A stretch of DNA of 64,000 nucleotides, taken from Massilia phosphatilytica. GTDB taxonomy: Bacteria; Pseudomonadota; Gammaproteobacteria; Burkholderiales; Burkholderiaceae_D. The DNA lies in the NCBI RefSeq assembly GCF_002968015.1, contig NZ_PUIP01000003.1, positions 410,353 to 474,352 on the forward strand, read 5' to 3'. Under the pieces are notes generated by a model, which made no database searches, was not told the DNA's origin, and was given only the letters and a program-made list of their open reading frames with translations. Of the stretch, positions 17,751-27,307 are shown in pieces; the first letter of the stretch is position 1, and every line of letters starts with the position of its first letter. The translations under genes were made by a program, and so were the position numbers.

Positions 17751-17766
17751 TTGGAAACGTTGCCAA
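17751..17766. promoter_or_regulatory. 16-bp near-perfect palindrome before the TonB receptor
   Basis: TTGGAAACGTTGCCAA: arms TTGG and CCAA flank an AACGTT core, with a single mismatched pair. It is 43 bases before the receptor ATG. A central CG inside an AACGTT core is typical of LacI-family operators. Confidence 0.5.
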
Positions 17767-17808
17767 ACGCGCCGCGCCACCGGCCAGACCCATAACAAGG
17801 AGACCACC

Positions 17809-20187
17809 ATGCGTTACCCCGGCAAATCCAAGCCCGCGGCCGCCGCAATCGCCGCCGCCCTGCTCGCCATGAGCGCCCACGCCCAGGACGCGCGCCAGGC
17901 CGATCCCGGCAAGCTGGAAACCGTCGTCGTCACCGCAAACAAGCGGGCCCAGAACCTGCAGGACGTGCCCGCGTCGATCACGGTGCTCGGCGATGCCGTG
18001 CTGCAGCGTTCCAACGTGCGCGAACTGGACGACCTGCCCGCCCTGTCGCCCGCGCTGACGCTGTCCTACGGCACCCAGCCCGGTAACTTCAGCATCAACA
18101 TGCGCGGTGTCGGCACGTACTCGCTCGGCATCGGCGTCGAGGCCGACGTGGCCGTGATCGTCGACGACATCCCGCTCGGCATGCAGGCCAACGCGTTCAA
18201 GGACCTGGCCGACGTGAACCGCATCGAAGTGCTGAAGGGTCCGCAGAGTACCCTGTTCGGCAAGAGCTCCATCGCGGGCGCGCTGAACATCACGACGAAG
18301 CCGATCGGCGGCCCGGTCAGGACGACGGCGACCCTGCTCGCCACGAACGACGACGAATGGCGCGCGGGCGTCAGCGTGTCGGGCGCCGTGTCCGACACGT
18401 TCCGCATGCGCGTCGCGGCCAGCAAGACGCATTACGACGGCACGCTGAACAACCTGACGACGGGCGGCAAGCTCAATGGCAGCAAGGGCGACAACCTGAA
18501 TGCAAAGTTCGAATGGCGCCCGACCGACGACCTGACGTTCACGCTGACGCCGCACTACAACCGCACCGAGAAATTCTGCTGCACGACCGCGTTCACATCG
18601 ATGACGCCGGGCGGCCTGTATCGCAATGCGCCGCAGCTGCCGCAATCCGTCGTCCTCGCCGGAATCAACATCAATCCGTCCAACCGCGACGTGCGCAACG
18701 ACTACCCGACGGGCGGCAAGTTCCACGACTGGGGCACGGGCCTCAAGATCGACTACGTGCTCGCGAACGGCCATACGCTCAGTTCCATCACGTCGTACAG
18801 CAAGTACCACATGGACGATTACCAGGACAACGACGCCACCGACATCGACATCCTGCAGTTCCTCGCGCTACCGAACGGCGCGCCCACGCAGATGCACGGG
18901 GGCCTGTACCAGTACGGCGTGTTCAACGTCAAGTCGACGACGCAGGAATTGCGCCTCACGTCGCCGGACCGGGGGCCGATCCGCTACGTGGCCGGCCTGT
19001 GGTACGGCAAGAACGACCTGAATCGCGAACTGGCCAAGGTGCCGCTGATCCAGAACTACGGCACGAACTACGGCGCCGATGCGTGGAACATCAACAAGGC
19101 GGTCTATGGCCAGGGCAGCTGGGACTTCCGCCCCGACACGAGCATCATCGTGGGCGCGCGCCTGAACGACGAGGACACCGGCTACAACTTCCGCCGCTAC
19201 ACGGTGCCGCCGCAGGCGTTCGCGCAGACGGAGTTCTACACGCGCTCGGACAGCAACACGAGCCGCACGTGGAAGCTCGGTCTCGAGCACCGGCTGAACA
19301 AGGACGCGATGGTGTACGGCACGCTCTCGACGGGCCACAAGGGCATCGCCTACGACCTGACGTCCAGCTTCACGGCCGTGCTGGCCGCGCGCCCGCCGGT
19401 GGCGCCGGAGACGGCTCGGAGTTACGAGATCGGCTGGAAGCAGAGCCTGTGGAATAACCGCGCGATGTTCTCGCTGGCCGCGTTCCGCACCGACTTCCGC
19501 AACTTCCAGCAGTCGGCCGGCTTCTTCGACTACGACGGCATCTTCCGCACGGCGCTGAACAGCATCGGCGGCCTGCGCACGCAAGGCCTGGAACTGGAAG
19601 GCAGCGCGCGCGTCACGCGGCTGCTGCAACTGAACGGCAGCCTCGCGTACACCGAGGCGACGATCCGCGAATTCCGCAACGGCCCCTGCTACAACGTGCT
19701 GAACGCGGCCGGCACGGCGGCCGTGCCGGGCCCCGGCTGCCACCAGAGCCCGGAATTCAACAACACGAACGTGCAGGACCTGGCCGGCAAGACGCTGCCG
19801 AACGCGCCGAAGATGAAACTGAACCTGGGCGGCCAGCTGGACGTGCCGCTGCCGGCGCTGCCGTTCGACGGCTTCATCGCCGCCACCACGCGCTACCAGA
19901 GCCGCACGCAGTTCTCGCTGAACCAGGATCCGAACACGATCCAGGGCGCCTACAGCATCATCAACCTGACCTTCGGCGCCGCGGACCGGGGCGGCCGCTG
20001 GAAGGCCACGCTGTTCGTCAACAACCTGTTCGACCGCCAGTACGCGGCGGGCCTGAACAACAGTATCGCCAACAGCACGTGGAGCCCGAAGGCGCCGAAC
20101 CTGCCCCGCGCCGTGAACACCACGGAATGGCTGCCGCCGCGCGACTGGCACCGCTACTTCGGCGTGCGCGCGGACGTGACGTTCTGA
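17809..20187 (+). CDS. TonB-dependent outer-membrane receptor
   Basis: A 792-residue receptor. Residues 1-25 are a signal peptide ending in SAHAQ; a TonB box-like ETVVVTA follows; the plug domain (about 40-150) has the usual VPASITVLG and RIEVLKGPQSTLFG; the rest is a beta-barrel ending RYFGVRADVTF with a C-terminal Phe. The ATG at 17809 with AAGGAGA upstream is clearly the start. Its neighbours (GH31 and GH3) suggest import of an oligosaccharide, perhaps from xyloglucan or another plant glycan. It converges with the GH3 gene, the stops being nine bases apart. Iron or other ligands cannot be excluded from the protein alone. Confidence 0.9.
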   Translation: MRYPGKSKPAAAAIAAALLAMSAHAQDARQADPGKLETVVVTANKRAQNLQDVPASITVLGDAVLQRSNVRELDDLPALSPALTLSYGTQPGNFSINMRGVGTYSLGIGVEADVAVIVDDIPLGMQANAFKDLADVNRIEVLKGPQSTLFGKSSIAGALNITTKPIGGPVRTTATLLATNDDEWRAGVSVSGAVSDTFRMRVAASKTHYDGTLNNLTTGGKLNGSKGDNLNAKFEWRPTDDLTFTLTPHYNRTEKFCCTTAFTSMTPGGLYRNAPQLPQSVVLAGININPSNRDVRNDYPTGGKFHDWGTGLKIDYVLANGHTLSSITSYSKYHMDDYQDNDATDIDILQFLALPNGAPTQMHGGLYQYGVFNVKSTTQELRLTSPDRGPIRYVAGLWYGKNDLNRELAKVPLIQNYGTNYGADAWNINKAVYGQGSWDFRPDTSIIVGARLNDEDTGYNFRRYTVPPQAFAQTEFYTRSDSNTSRTWKLGLEHRLNKDAMVYGTLSTGHKGIAYDLTSSFTAVLAARPPVAPETARSYEIGWKQSLWNNRAMFSLAAFRTDFRNFQQSAGFFDYDGIFRTALNSIGGLRTQGLELEGSARVTRLLQLNGSLAYTEATIREFRNGPCYNVLNAAGTAAVPGPGCHQSPEFNNTNVQDLAGKTLPNAPKMKLNLGGQLDVPLPALPFDGFIAATTRYQSRTQFSLNQDPNTIQGAYSIINLTFGAADRGGRWKATLFVNNLFDRQYAAGLNNSIANSTWSPKAPNLPRAVNTTEWLPPRDWHRYFGVRADVTF

Positions 20188-20196
20188 CGGGCGCCG

Positions 20197-22428
20197 TCAA
20201 CGAGGCGCCAGTTCGATGGTCTGGCGCAACCGGATGTCATCCGATGCGCTGCCCACCATCAGCTCGAACGTCCCCGGCTCGGCCCCCCACGCCAGCTTGC
20301 GGTCGAAGAACGACAGCGTGTCGCGATCGATCGTGAAACTGACGGTGCGGCGCTCGCCCGGTTTCAGCTCGACGCGCTGGAAGCCCTTCAACTCCTTCAC
20401 CGGCCGCACGACGGAGGCCACGGGGTCGCGCAGGTAGAACTGCACGACCTCGGCGCCCGCCACACGGCCGCTGTTTGCCAAGGCGAAGGACAGCGTGATC
20501 TTCCCGTCGGGCGCCATGCGCGGGCTGGAGAGACGCAGGTCGGCGTACGCGAACGTCGTGTAGCTGAGGCCACGGCCGAACGCATAGCGCGGCGTGTTCG
20601 GCGAGTCGATGTACGCGGAGCGGTAGGCGCTGTTGCCGTTGTCCAGCACGGGGCGACCCGTCTCGTATTGCTGGTAGCCGATCGGGATCTGCCCCATGTT
20701 GCGCGGGAAGGTCATCGGCAGTTTCGCGGACGGGTTCACGTCCCCGAACAGCACGTCCGCGATCGCGTTGCCCCCTTCGCTGCCGGGGTGCCACGCGTAC
20801 AGGATGGCGTTCGCGCCGTCCGCCACGTTCTCGAAGATCAGCGGGCGGCCGGCCATGATCACGACGACGGGCGTCTTGCCGATCGCCTTCAGCGCGTCGA
20901 ACAGTTCCGCCTGGCGGCCCGGCAGGCCGAGATGGGCGCGCGATTTCGCCTCGCCCGACATGTCCCAGCTTTCGCCGACGGCCAGCACGACGACGTCGGC
21001 TGTGCGCGCGAGGTCGAGCGCGGCCGCGAAGCCGTCGGTGCCGCGGCACGCCACGTCGCAGCCGGCGGCGTACGCGACGCGCGTGCCCGCGCCCGCGTGC
21101 GCACGCACGGCGTCCACGAGGCTCGCCATCGTCGCCGCATTGGAGTCCACGATCCAGCCGCCTTCGAGGTCGCGCCGCGCGTCCGCCAGCGGCCCGATCA
21201 CGGCGATCGAACGGGCGTCCTTCCGCAGCGGCAGCGAGCTCGCATGGTTCTTCAGCAGCACCATCGATTCCGCCGCGATCCGGCGCGCGGCCGCGCGGTG
21301 GCGCGGATCCGCGAGCGCGGCCTGTTCGCGCGCGGGATCGGAAAAGCGGTACGGGTCGTCGAACAGGCCCAGTTCGAACTTTTTCGTCAGCACGCGCCGC
21401 ACGGCATCGTCGACGAGCGCCACGTCGACCCGGCCACTGCGCACCAGTTGCGCCAGCGACGATGCGTACGCGCTGCTCTCCATGTCCATGTCGCTGCCGG
21501 CGGTGATGGCCTTCGCGGCGGCATCGGGCAAGTCGCCCGCATAGCCGTGGACGACCATTTCGCGCACCGAGCCCCAGTCGCTGACGACAAAGCCCTTGAA
21601 CCCCCAGCTGCCCTTGAGGATGTCCCGCTGCAGCATCGCGTTGCCGGTGGCGGGTATGCCGTTCAGTGTGTTGAACGAGTTCATGAACGTGGCCACGCCC
21701 GCATCCACCGCGGCCTTGAACGGCGGCAGATAGGTCTCGTACAGCTGATGCTCGCTCATGTCGACGGCGTTGTAATCGCGGCCCGCGGTCGCGGCGCCGT
21801 AGCCGGCAAAATGCTTGGCGGTGGCCATCACGGATTCCAGTCCGCCCAGCCTGGCGCCCTGGAAGCCGCGCACGCGGGCCGCGGCGATGCGCGCACCGAG
21901 ATAGCTGTCTTCGCCCGCGCCTTCCATCACCCTGCCCCAGCGCGGATCGCGGCCGATGTCGACCATCGGCGCGAACGTCCAGTGGACGCCGGCCGCTGCG
22001 GCCTCGCGCGCCGCGATGCGGGCCGATTCCTCGATTGCATCGAGGTCCCACGATGCCGCCTCGCCCAGCGGCACGGGGAATACCGTGTGGTAGCCGTGGA
22101 TGACGTCGAGCCCGAACAGCAGCGGAATGTGCAGGCGCGATTGCAGCGCCAGGGCCTGCACGCGGCGCGTCTCGGCCGCGCCGCGGATGTTCAGCATGGA
22201 GCCGATCCTGCCCTCGCGGATGTCGCGTTCGATGTCGCGCACCTTGTCCGTGCCCGGCCCCGTGCTGAAGTCCCTGCCCGACAACTGGTTCAGCTGCCCG
22301 ACCTTTTCTTCCAGCGTCATCTGCCGCATCAATGCGTCCACGCGCTGCGCGACATCGGCCTGCGCCGCGCCCGCGAGCGCCAGCAACGCGCTGGCGATGG
22401 CCGTGCGCGCGGTTCGTCTCTTCTCCAT
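20197..22428 (-). CDS. bglX: Periplasmic GH3 beta-glucosidase (BglX-like)
   Basis: A 743-residue enzyme with a signal peptide (ALLALAGAAQA). It has the GH3 N-terminal barrel with KHFAGYGA and the nucleophile Asp near residue 284 in FVVSDWGS, the GH3 C-terminal alpha/beta domain, and a fibronectin III-like end (EVVQFYLRDP, KPGERRTVSF). Size and order match E. coli BglX. It removes terminal glucose from beta-linked oligosaccharides in the periplasm. It is preceded by a perfect 14-base palindrome of LacI type and an inverted repeat, so expression is probably sugar-controlled with the TonB receptor. Confidence 0.92.
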   Translation of the reverse strand: MEKRRTARTAIASALLALAGAAQADVAQRVDALMRQMTLEEKVGQLNQLSGRDFSTGPGTDKVRDIERDIREGRIGSMLNIRGAAETRRVQALALQSRLHIPLLFGLDVIHGYHTVFPVPLGEAASWDLDAIEESARIAAREAAAAGVHWTFAPMVDIGRDPRWGRVMEGAGEDSYLGARIAAARVRGFQGARLGGLESVMATAKHFAGYGAATAGRDYNAVDMSEHQLYETYLPPFKAAVDAGVATFMNSFNTLNGIPATGNAMLQRDILKGSWGFKGFVVSDWGSVREMVVHGYAGDLPDAAAKAITAGSDMDMESSAYASSLAQLVRSGRVDVALVDDAVRRVLTKKFELGLFDDPYRFSDPAREQAALADPRHRAAARRIAAESMVLLKNHASSLPLRKDARSIAVIGPLADARRDLEGGWIVDSNAATMASLVDAVRAHAGAGTRVAYAAGCDVACRGTDGFAAALDLARTADVVVLAVGESWDMSGEAKSRAHLGLPGRQAELFDALKAIGKTPVVVIMAGRPLIFENVADGANAILYAWHPGSEGGNAIADVLFGDVNPSAKLPMTFPRNMGQIPIGYQQYETGRPVLDNGNSAYRSAYIDSPNTPRYAFGRGLSYTTFAYADLRLSSPRMAPDGKITLSFALANSGRVAGAEVVQFYLRDPVASVVRPVKELKGFQRVELKPGERRTVSFTIDRDTLSFFDRKLAWGAEPGTFELMVGSASDDIRLRQTIELAPR

Positions 22429-22440
22429 GTGGTCTCCACC

Positions 22441-22466
22441 GAGGTTATCGAATGCAATATAACCTC
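22441..22466 (-). promoter_or_regulatory. Inverted repeat in the GH3 leader
   Basis: GAGGTTAT (22441-22448) and ATAACCTC (22459-22466) are perfect eight-base arms around ten bases, 13 bases before the GH3 start. On the minus strand it contains GGTTATATTGC, whose TATATT is a candidate -10 box; the identical 11-mer occurs before the SRPBCC gene at 17519-17529. Confidence 0.4.
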
Positions 22467-22468
22467 AA

Positions 22469-22482
22469 GTAAAACGTTTTAC
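22469..22482. promoter_or_regulatory. Perfect 14-bp LacI-type operator before the GH3 gene
   Basis: GTAAAACGTTTTAC is its own reverse complement. It lies just upstream of the candidate -10 box of the GH3 gene, so a bound repressor would block transcription. Its core AAACGTTT recurs at 17632-17639 before the TonB receptor. Confidence 0.6.
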
Positions 22483-22498
22483 AACGGTGGAGAATGCC

Positions 22499-23911
22499 CT
22501 ACCATTCGACCGCACCGAAGCCGCGGAACGGCTGCCACGTGTAGTACAGACCGACCGTATCGCGCCGCTGCTGCCGCTCGGGCACATTGGCGAACGCGAA
22601 CGTCCGGCGCGACGTGATGTACTTCAGTGCGACGGCATGGCGGCCGGACAGGCGGTACGTGAGCGTGGCGTCGCCCCGGAACACGCGGTCCGTGCCGCCC
22701 GTCTCGGGACTCGTCAGTTTGCCGTTGAAGAATTCGCGCGCCGTCAGGTCCAGCGCGACCTTCTCGCCGCCGATCGCGCGTACCATCAGCATCGCCTGCG
22801 GCGCGAAGCCGTAGTTGTACTGGCCGCTCGTGCTGGCACGCACGGTCCCCGTCGACGTATAGCCCACGCCAGCCGATGCGTGGCCCTGCAGCGCGAGTCC
22901 CTCGGCCACCCACCACTGCGCATTGGTGCCCAGCGACAGGCCCGTGCTGGCGACGCGGAACAGTTGCGGCGCCAGGTAATCGTAGCTGCCGTACAGGCCC
23001 GCGATGCCGCGCACGTTGCGCCCCGGTGCATACGGCGCCCCCCACAGCAGGCCGCGCGACGCGAGGCTTTCGATGCCCTGGATGTTCGACAGCCGCAGGC
23101 GGAACAGGAAGTAATCGAAGGGCCGCCGGTACGTGTAGCCCGGTTTGCCGGGCAGGCCGTAGTCGAGCGCGAAGTCGGCCGAGACCTCGTTGCGGTGCGG
23201 CGCCTGCGACGGGCCCACGTTCCTGTGCGAGACCCCACCCGCGCCCAGCTGCAGCCGCGCGTAGACAGCCGGACTGTTGCTCGGCCAGATGCCGGATCCG
23301 CGGTCCGGACGCACGTAGCGGTTGAACCCGAGCGGCGGCGACACCGCAGCCGCGGCGGCCTCGCGCCATCCCGGCGACAATCCATAGCCCTGCTCCAGCA
23401 CGAGGTTCGCCATGCGGTACAGCGATTCGCCCAGGAAGCTGCCGCCGAAGCTCGTCGTGATCTGGTCGTTGCGCGACGGCGGCGTCGTCTCGCCGGCAAT
23501 CTCCCACACGGCGCTGCCGACGAACGCGAAGCCCAGCGATTCCCAGAACGTGAGCCCGTTGCTGCGCGCGAGGCCGAAGTAGACGGAGCCCTGGTACGGA
23601 TGGCCCAGCTGGTTGATCTCGAACGGGTCGCGGTCGACCACCCAGCTGCTGCGCAGGTTGCGGCGGAAGGAACCGACGCTGACACCGTAATCGTCCGGGC
23701 GGACGAACGTGTGGTCGACGCGGTTCAGCAAAAACTGGAAGCTGGCGATTTCCAGCGCCGCCGCGCCATAGCTCTTGTAGGGACGGGCGTCGTCGGTCCG
23801 CACCGTCTCCTGGAGCGGGTCGTCATCCGCCCGGACGCCGCCGGCGGCCAGCGCCAGCACCGCCACGCAGGCGCACCGGCGCCGCGTGAACCTGTTCCTC
23901 GATTCGCCCAT
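22499..23911 (-). CDS. DUF3943 outer-membrane-like protein
   Basis: A 470-residue secreted protein (signal peptide ending in VRAD). The segment NQLGHPYQGSVYFGLARSNG is typical of DUF3943; the remaining sequence alternates polar and aromatic residues and ends with GFGAVEW, suggesting a membrane beta-barrel. Function is unknown for the family. It stands alone between the GH3 gene and the porin on the same strand, after an inverted repeat that may hold its promoter. Confidence 0.72.
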   Translation of the reverse strand: MGESRNRFTRRRCACVAVLALAAGGVRADDDPLQETVRTDDARPYKSYGAAALEIASFQFLLNRVDHTFVRPDDYGVSVGSFRRNLRSSWVVDRDPFEINQLGHPYQGSVYFGLARSNGLTFWESLGFAFVGSAVWEIAGETTPPSRNDQITTSFGGSFLGESLYRMANLVLEQGYGLSPGWREAAAAAVSPPLGFNRYVRPDRGSGIWPSNSPAVYARLQLGAGGVSHRNVGPSQAPHRNEVSADFALDYGLPGKPGYTYRRPFDYFLFRLRLSNIQGIESLASRGLLWGAPYAPGRNVRGIAGLYGSYDYLAPQLFRVASTGLSLGTNAQWWVAEGLALQGHASAGVGYTSTGTVRASTSGQYNYGFAPQAMLMVRAIGGEKVALDLTAREFFNGKLTSPETGGTDRVFRGDATLTYRLSGRHAVALKYITSRRTFAFANVPERQQRRDTVGLYYTWQPFRGFGAVEW

Positions 23912-23930
23912 GTTCCTCTCGACAGCGATG

Positions 23931-23964
23931 TGAGCATTGTTAATTTAACTATAACGAATGCTCA
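23931..23964. promoter_or_regulatory. Inverted repeat between the porin and DUF3943 genes
   Basis: TGAGCATT (23931-23938) and AATGCTCA (23957-23964) are perfect eight-base arms with an A+T-rich spacer that adds GTTA/TAAC symmetry. It lies between the porin stop (23993) and the DUF3943 start (23911), both minus strand. It could end the porin transcript or be an operator for the DUF3943 gene. Confidence 0.4.
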
Positions 23965-23992
23965 CGGTCGATGTCGCACGGAACCGGACGGA

Positions 23993-25087
23993 TCAGAACA
24001 ACACGTCCCAGGTGACGGTCACCATCTTCGCGTTCTTGGTGAAGTCGTACGCGCTCGAGTCCTTCACCGAGTCCCACTGCACCTTCAGGTCCATGTTCTT
24101 GCGGAAGTCCCAGCGCACGCCGGCGAAGCGCGTGTTGTCGTTCTGCGTGGCCGTGTAGGATGCCGTCTGCTTTTCCTTGTACGAGGAAAACCCGGCCATC
24201 GGCATGAACTGGCCCAGGCGATAGCCGACCGTCGCCGTCCAGCTGGACGACTTGTAGTCGAGCGCGGGGCGCATGAAGCGGTTGGCTTCCGCCCGCACCG
24301 TCCAGTTGCCGTAGTCGATGCTGCCGGACAGGCCGATGATGCGCTGGCGCGTGCCCTTGCTGAACGACGGCACGTCGTCGGGCGGGTACATCGACAGGTC
24401 GATCGAGTTCTGCATGTAGATCAGGCGCGCACCGAACACGTCGTTGGAGACGTCGAGGTAGCCGCCCAGGATGTGCTTCCAGTCGTCGTCGACGCGGTAG
24501 CCGTAATAGATCTTGCGCTGCTCGGTGTTGTCGTGCGAGGTCTCCTGGCCGGCAAAGACGGTGCCGGTGACGGCCCAGTCGCCAAAGCTGCGCGAATGGC
24601 GCACGTTCACGCCGTTGTAGGCGCCGACTTCCCAGCCGTAGATGTCCTGCGGCACCCGCGCCCACGGCAGCGTATAGCCGATGTAGACGCTGTCCGAGTA
24701 GGCGTAGATCGGGAGGCGCCGGCGGCCCACCTGGACCGTCGTATCAGGCGCCACGTCGTACGACAGGTAGGCCCAGTCGACTTCCGGCTTGCCGTGCTCC
24801 GACGCGCGCGATACCGCCTGGACGGTGCCGGACAGCTTGTCCGTGAACCGGTAGCTGGCCTGCAGGCCCACGAGCGATTCGCGTGCGAGGCTCCATTCAT
24901 TGCCGTGGTAGACGGCGCCGTGCTCGTAATTCCCGATGAAGCACGGGCACGGCTGCCCCATGAATTCTCCGTCGGAACCGCCATAGGCCTTGCCCGCGGT
25001 GACCGTGGCAAACCCCGAAATGTTCAAGTCGCTGGCATGCGCCATGCCGGCGCTGGACAGCAGCGCGGCGATCATCAATTTTTTCAT
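23993..25087 (-). CDS. Outer-membrane porin
   Basis: A 364-residue protein with a signal peptide (LLSSAGMAHAS) and a pattern of short amphipathic strands ending in VTWDVLF, a typical C-terminal Phe for outer-membrane insertion. It belongs to the loosely defined porin type paired with small phosphate-binding-like proteins in many proteobacteria. It follows the binding-protein gene by 12 bases and shares its operon. Substrate is not readable from the sequence; the neighbour suggests anions such as phosphate. Confidence 0.75.
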   Translation of the reverse strand: MKKLMIAALLSSAGMAHASDLNISGFATVTAGKAYGGSDGEFMGQPCPCFIGNYEHGAVYHGNEWSLARESLVGLQASYRFTDKLSGTVQAVSRASEHGKPEVDWAYLSYDVAPDTTVQVGRRRLPIYAYSDSVYIGYTLPWARVPQDIYGWEVGAYNGVNVRHSRSFGDWAVTGTVFAGQETSHDNTEQRKIYYGYRVDDDWKHILGGYLDVSNDVFGARLIYMQNSIDLSMYPPDDVPSFSKGTRQRIIGLSGSIDYGNWTVRAEANRFMRPALDYKSSSWTATVGYRLGQFMPMAGFSSYKEKQTASYTATQNDNTRFAGVRWDFRKNMDLKVQWDSVKDSSAYDFTKNAKMVTVTWDVLF

Positions 25088-25099
25088 TCTGGTGCGTGG

Positions 25100-25510
25100 T
25101 TAGTTGGCGGTGGCGATGACCTTGACGGAGGCGTCAACGTCCTTCTTGTCGATGTAGCCGACGGCGTTCGGATCGGCCGCGACGGCCTTGCGCATGGCCG
25201 CGCCCGAGTCCACCTCGGCCGGCGGCGTGCCGGTGCCGGTGAAGATCAACTTGCCCCACATGGCCTGGACCTGGACGGGATCCTTCTTGCAGGCCTTGGC
25301 GTAGAACTCGTCGCGCAAGGGGTTCTTTTCCGTGAAATTGATCGGGGTGGGCGTCTTGATCTTGCCGAGGAATGCCTGGCAGACCTGCGCGACTTGCGGC
25401 GCCAGTGACGAATGGGACGACACGATGATGCTGATCTCGGCATGCGCCGGCGCCACGGCGAACGCCGCGAGCGCCGCAGCCGTTGCCGCTGCGGGAAGGA
25501 CTCTCTTCAT
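25100..25510 (-). CDS. Small periplasmic phosphate-binding-like protein
   Basis: A 136-residue protein with a signal peptide (FAVAPAHAE). The mature part resembles the single-domain PBP-like proteins annotated as phosphate ABC transporter substrate-binding: IIVSSHSSL near the start, a central MWGKLIFTGTGTPP, and the end PNAVGYIDKKDVDASVKV. It is about half the length of PstS, and no ABC transporter genes are adjacent. It lies 33 bases after a chemoreceptor gene and 12 bases before a porin gene, so it may feed a signalling or uptake system other than Pst. Confidence 0.72.
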   Translation of the reverse strand: MKRVLPAAATAAALAAFAVAPAHAEISIIVSSHSSLAPQVAQVCQAFLGKIKTPTPINFTEKNPLRDEFYAKACKKDPVQVQAMWGKLIFTGTGTPPAEVDSGAAMRKAVAADPNAVGYIDKKDVDASVKVIATAN

Positions 25511-25543
25511 GTGATGGTGGTGTGGTGTTGAAAGGGATGCGGG

Positions 25544-27154
25544 TCAGGCGCGGCGCCTTGCGGCTGGACTGTTTGATGCCGGCAGCGCCAGCCGGTCGGG
25601 CGCAACCTGCTGCGGCAGGACGTCGTGCCGCGCCAGCGTGAACACGCTCACGACGGCGGCCAGGCTGGCGGCCTGCTCGCGCAGCGCGGCCGCGAAGCCC
25701 GCGGTTTCCTCCACGAGGCCGGCGTTGCGCTGCGTGTCCGTGTCCATCTCGGCGATCGCATCGTTGATATGCTCGATGCCGGCGGTCTGCGCGCTGCTCG
25801 CCTCGGCGATGGCGGCCATGATGTCGGTCACGCGCCGGACACTGGACACGATCTCGTCCATCGTGCTGCCGGTCTGGTCGGCCAATGTCGTGCCCAGCTC
25901 CACCTGGGCCACCGAGCGCCCGATCAGCGCCGTGATTTCCTTGGCCGCGGCCGCCGAACGCTGCGCGAGGCTGCGCACTTCGCCCGCCACGACGGCGAAG
26001 CCGCGTCCGTGCTCGCCCGCGCGCGCCGCCTCGACGGCGGCATTCAGTGCCAGTAAGTTGGTCTGGAACGCGATCCCTTCGATGACGCCCACGATGTCGG
26101 CGATTTCGCGCGACGACGCATGGATCGCCTCCATCGTGGCGATGACCTGCCCGACGACGGCGCCGCCCTGGGTGGCCACGTTTGCGGCAAAGCCGGCCAG
26201 TTCATTGGCCTGCGCGGCACTCGCCGCGTTCTGCTTGGCCGTGCCGGTGAGCGCGCCCATCGACGACGAGGTCTGCACGAGGGCCTGCGCCTGGTGTTCC
26301 GTGCGTTGGGCCAGGTCGCCATTGCCCTGCGCGATGTGCACGGAGGTGGCGGCGATGTTGTCGGTGGCGCTGCGCGCCTCGCTGACGATCCGTACGAGGC
26401 TGCTGTTCATGTGCCTGAGCGCCTGCAGCAGCTTGCCGGTTTCGTCACGGGAGCCGATGGCGATCGTACTGGTGAGGTCGCCCGCGGCAACGGTCTCCGC
26501 GACCCGCACCGCCTCGTTCAGCTGGCGCACCAGCGTGCGCGCGACGAGCACGGCGAAGGCCAGGGTGACGACGAGGCCCAGCGCACCGACGACGGCGCCA
26601 CCGATCACGGCCCGGTTCGACGCATCCGTCGCGGCGCCCACGGTGCCGACGAAACGGTCGCGCGTGGCAGATCGGAAGGCCGCCGCATCCTTGCGATACG
26701 CCGCCAGTTCGGCGGCCATGGCTTGCAGCTTCTCCTTGGGCGGCATCCCGCTGTGACTCGCCATCGCGTCGGAAATCCCGCGTGCCATCTTGAAATACGT
26801 GTCGAATTCCGTGGCCAGCCGGTCCAGGTCGGCGGCATGCCCTGCATCGAGCGCGCGCAGGCGGCGGTAGTTGTCCGCGATCCTGGCTGCCAGCGCGTCG
26901 GCGGCGGCGATCTGCTCGGGCTCGCCGGCGGACGCGGCCGAATTCAGCACGTCGATGATCTTGTCGAGCGCACCGGTATTCTCCGTCATCGCATCGAGCA
27001 CGGGATACTGCACGTCGCGCACGTCGGCCAGGCGAACATTGTTCTGCTTGAACACGACGGCCGTGAAGGTCACGTAGCCCGCCATGCACAACATGGCGAT
27101 TGCCGGCGCCAACAGGACTTTCCACAGGACGGGCAAACGGCTCAGCATCTTCAT
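25544..27154 (-). CDS. Methyl-accepting chemotaxis protein
   Basis: A 536-residue chemoreceptor. First membrane segment near residues 10-30, a periplasmic helical sensor (about 35-175, four-helix-bundle type), second membrane segment near 180-205, HAMP, then the signalling domain with the strongly conserved hairpin tip [20 protein letters not shown]. The ATG at 27154 is preferred over a TTG at 27202. The C-terminus AARRRA is not a CheR pentapeptide. It is the first gene of a run with the small binding protein and the porin, so the ligand may be presented by that protein; this is inference. Confidence 0.88.
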   Translation of the reverse strand: MKMLSRLPVLWKVLLAPAIAMLCMAGYVTFTAVVFKQNNVRLADVRDVQYPVLDAMTENTGALDKIIDVLNSAASAGEPEQIAAADALAARIADNYRRLRALDAGHAADLDRLATEFDTYFKMARGISDAMASHSGMPPKEKLQAMAAELAAYRKDAAAFRSATRDRFVGTVGAATDASNRAVIGGAVVGALGLVVTLAFAVLVARTLVRQLNEAVRVAETVAAGDLTSTIAIGSRDETGKLLQALRHMNSSLVRIVSEARSATDNIAATSVHIAQGNGDLAQRTEHQAQALVQTSSSMGALTGTAKQNAASAAQANELAGFAANVATQGGAVVGQVIATMEAIHASSREIADIVGVIEGIAFQTNLLALNAAVEAARAGEHGRGFAVVAGEVRSLAQRSAAAAKEITALIGRSVAQVELGTTLADQTGSTMDEIVSSVRRVTDIMAAIAEASSAQTAGIEHINDAIAEMDTDTQRNAGLVEETAGFAAALREQAASLAAVVSVFTLARHDVLPQQVAPDRLALPASNSPAARRRA

Positions 27155-27307
27155 TCGAGGCGGCAAGCCGGAGCGCGGCTTCGCAGAGTTGACGTATAGC
27201 AAATGTTAGCTTGTGCGCACTGAATCTGGCAAGAAAATAATTTCGTATAGACAACGTTTGTGAACTCTGTGAATTATCTTCGTTGCACGATGTCGTTGCT
27301 CTGCCGA

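Noticed and set aside
22487..25408. A 973-codon plus-strand frame over the DUF3943, porin and binding-protein genes
   Set aside because: It crosses three genes with signal peptides and family motifs on the other strand; it is a GC shadow.
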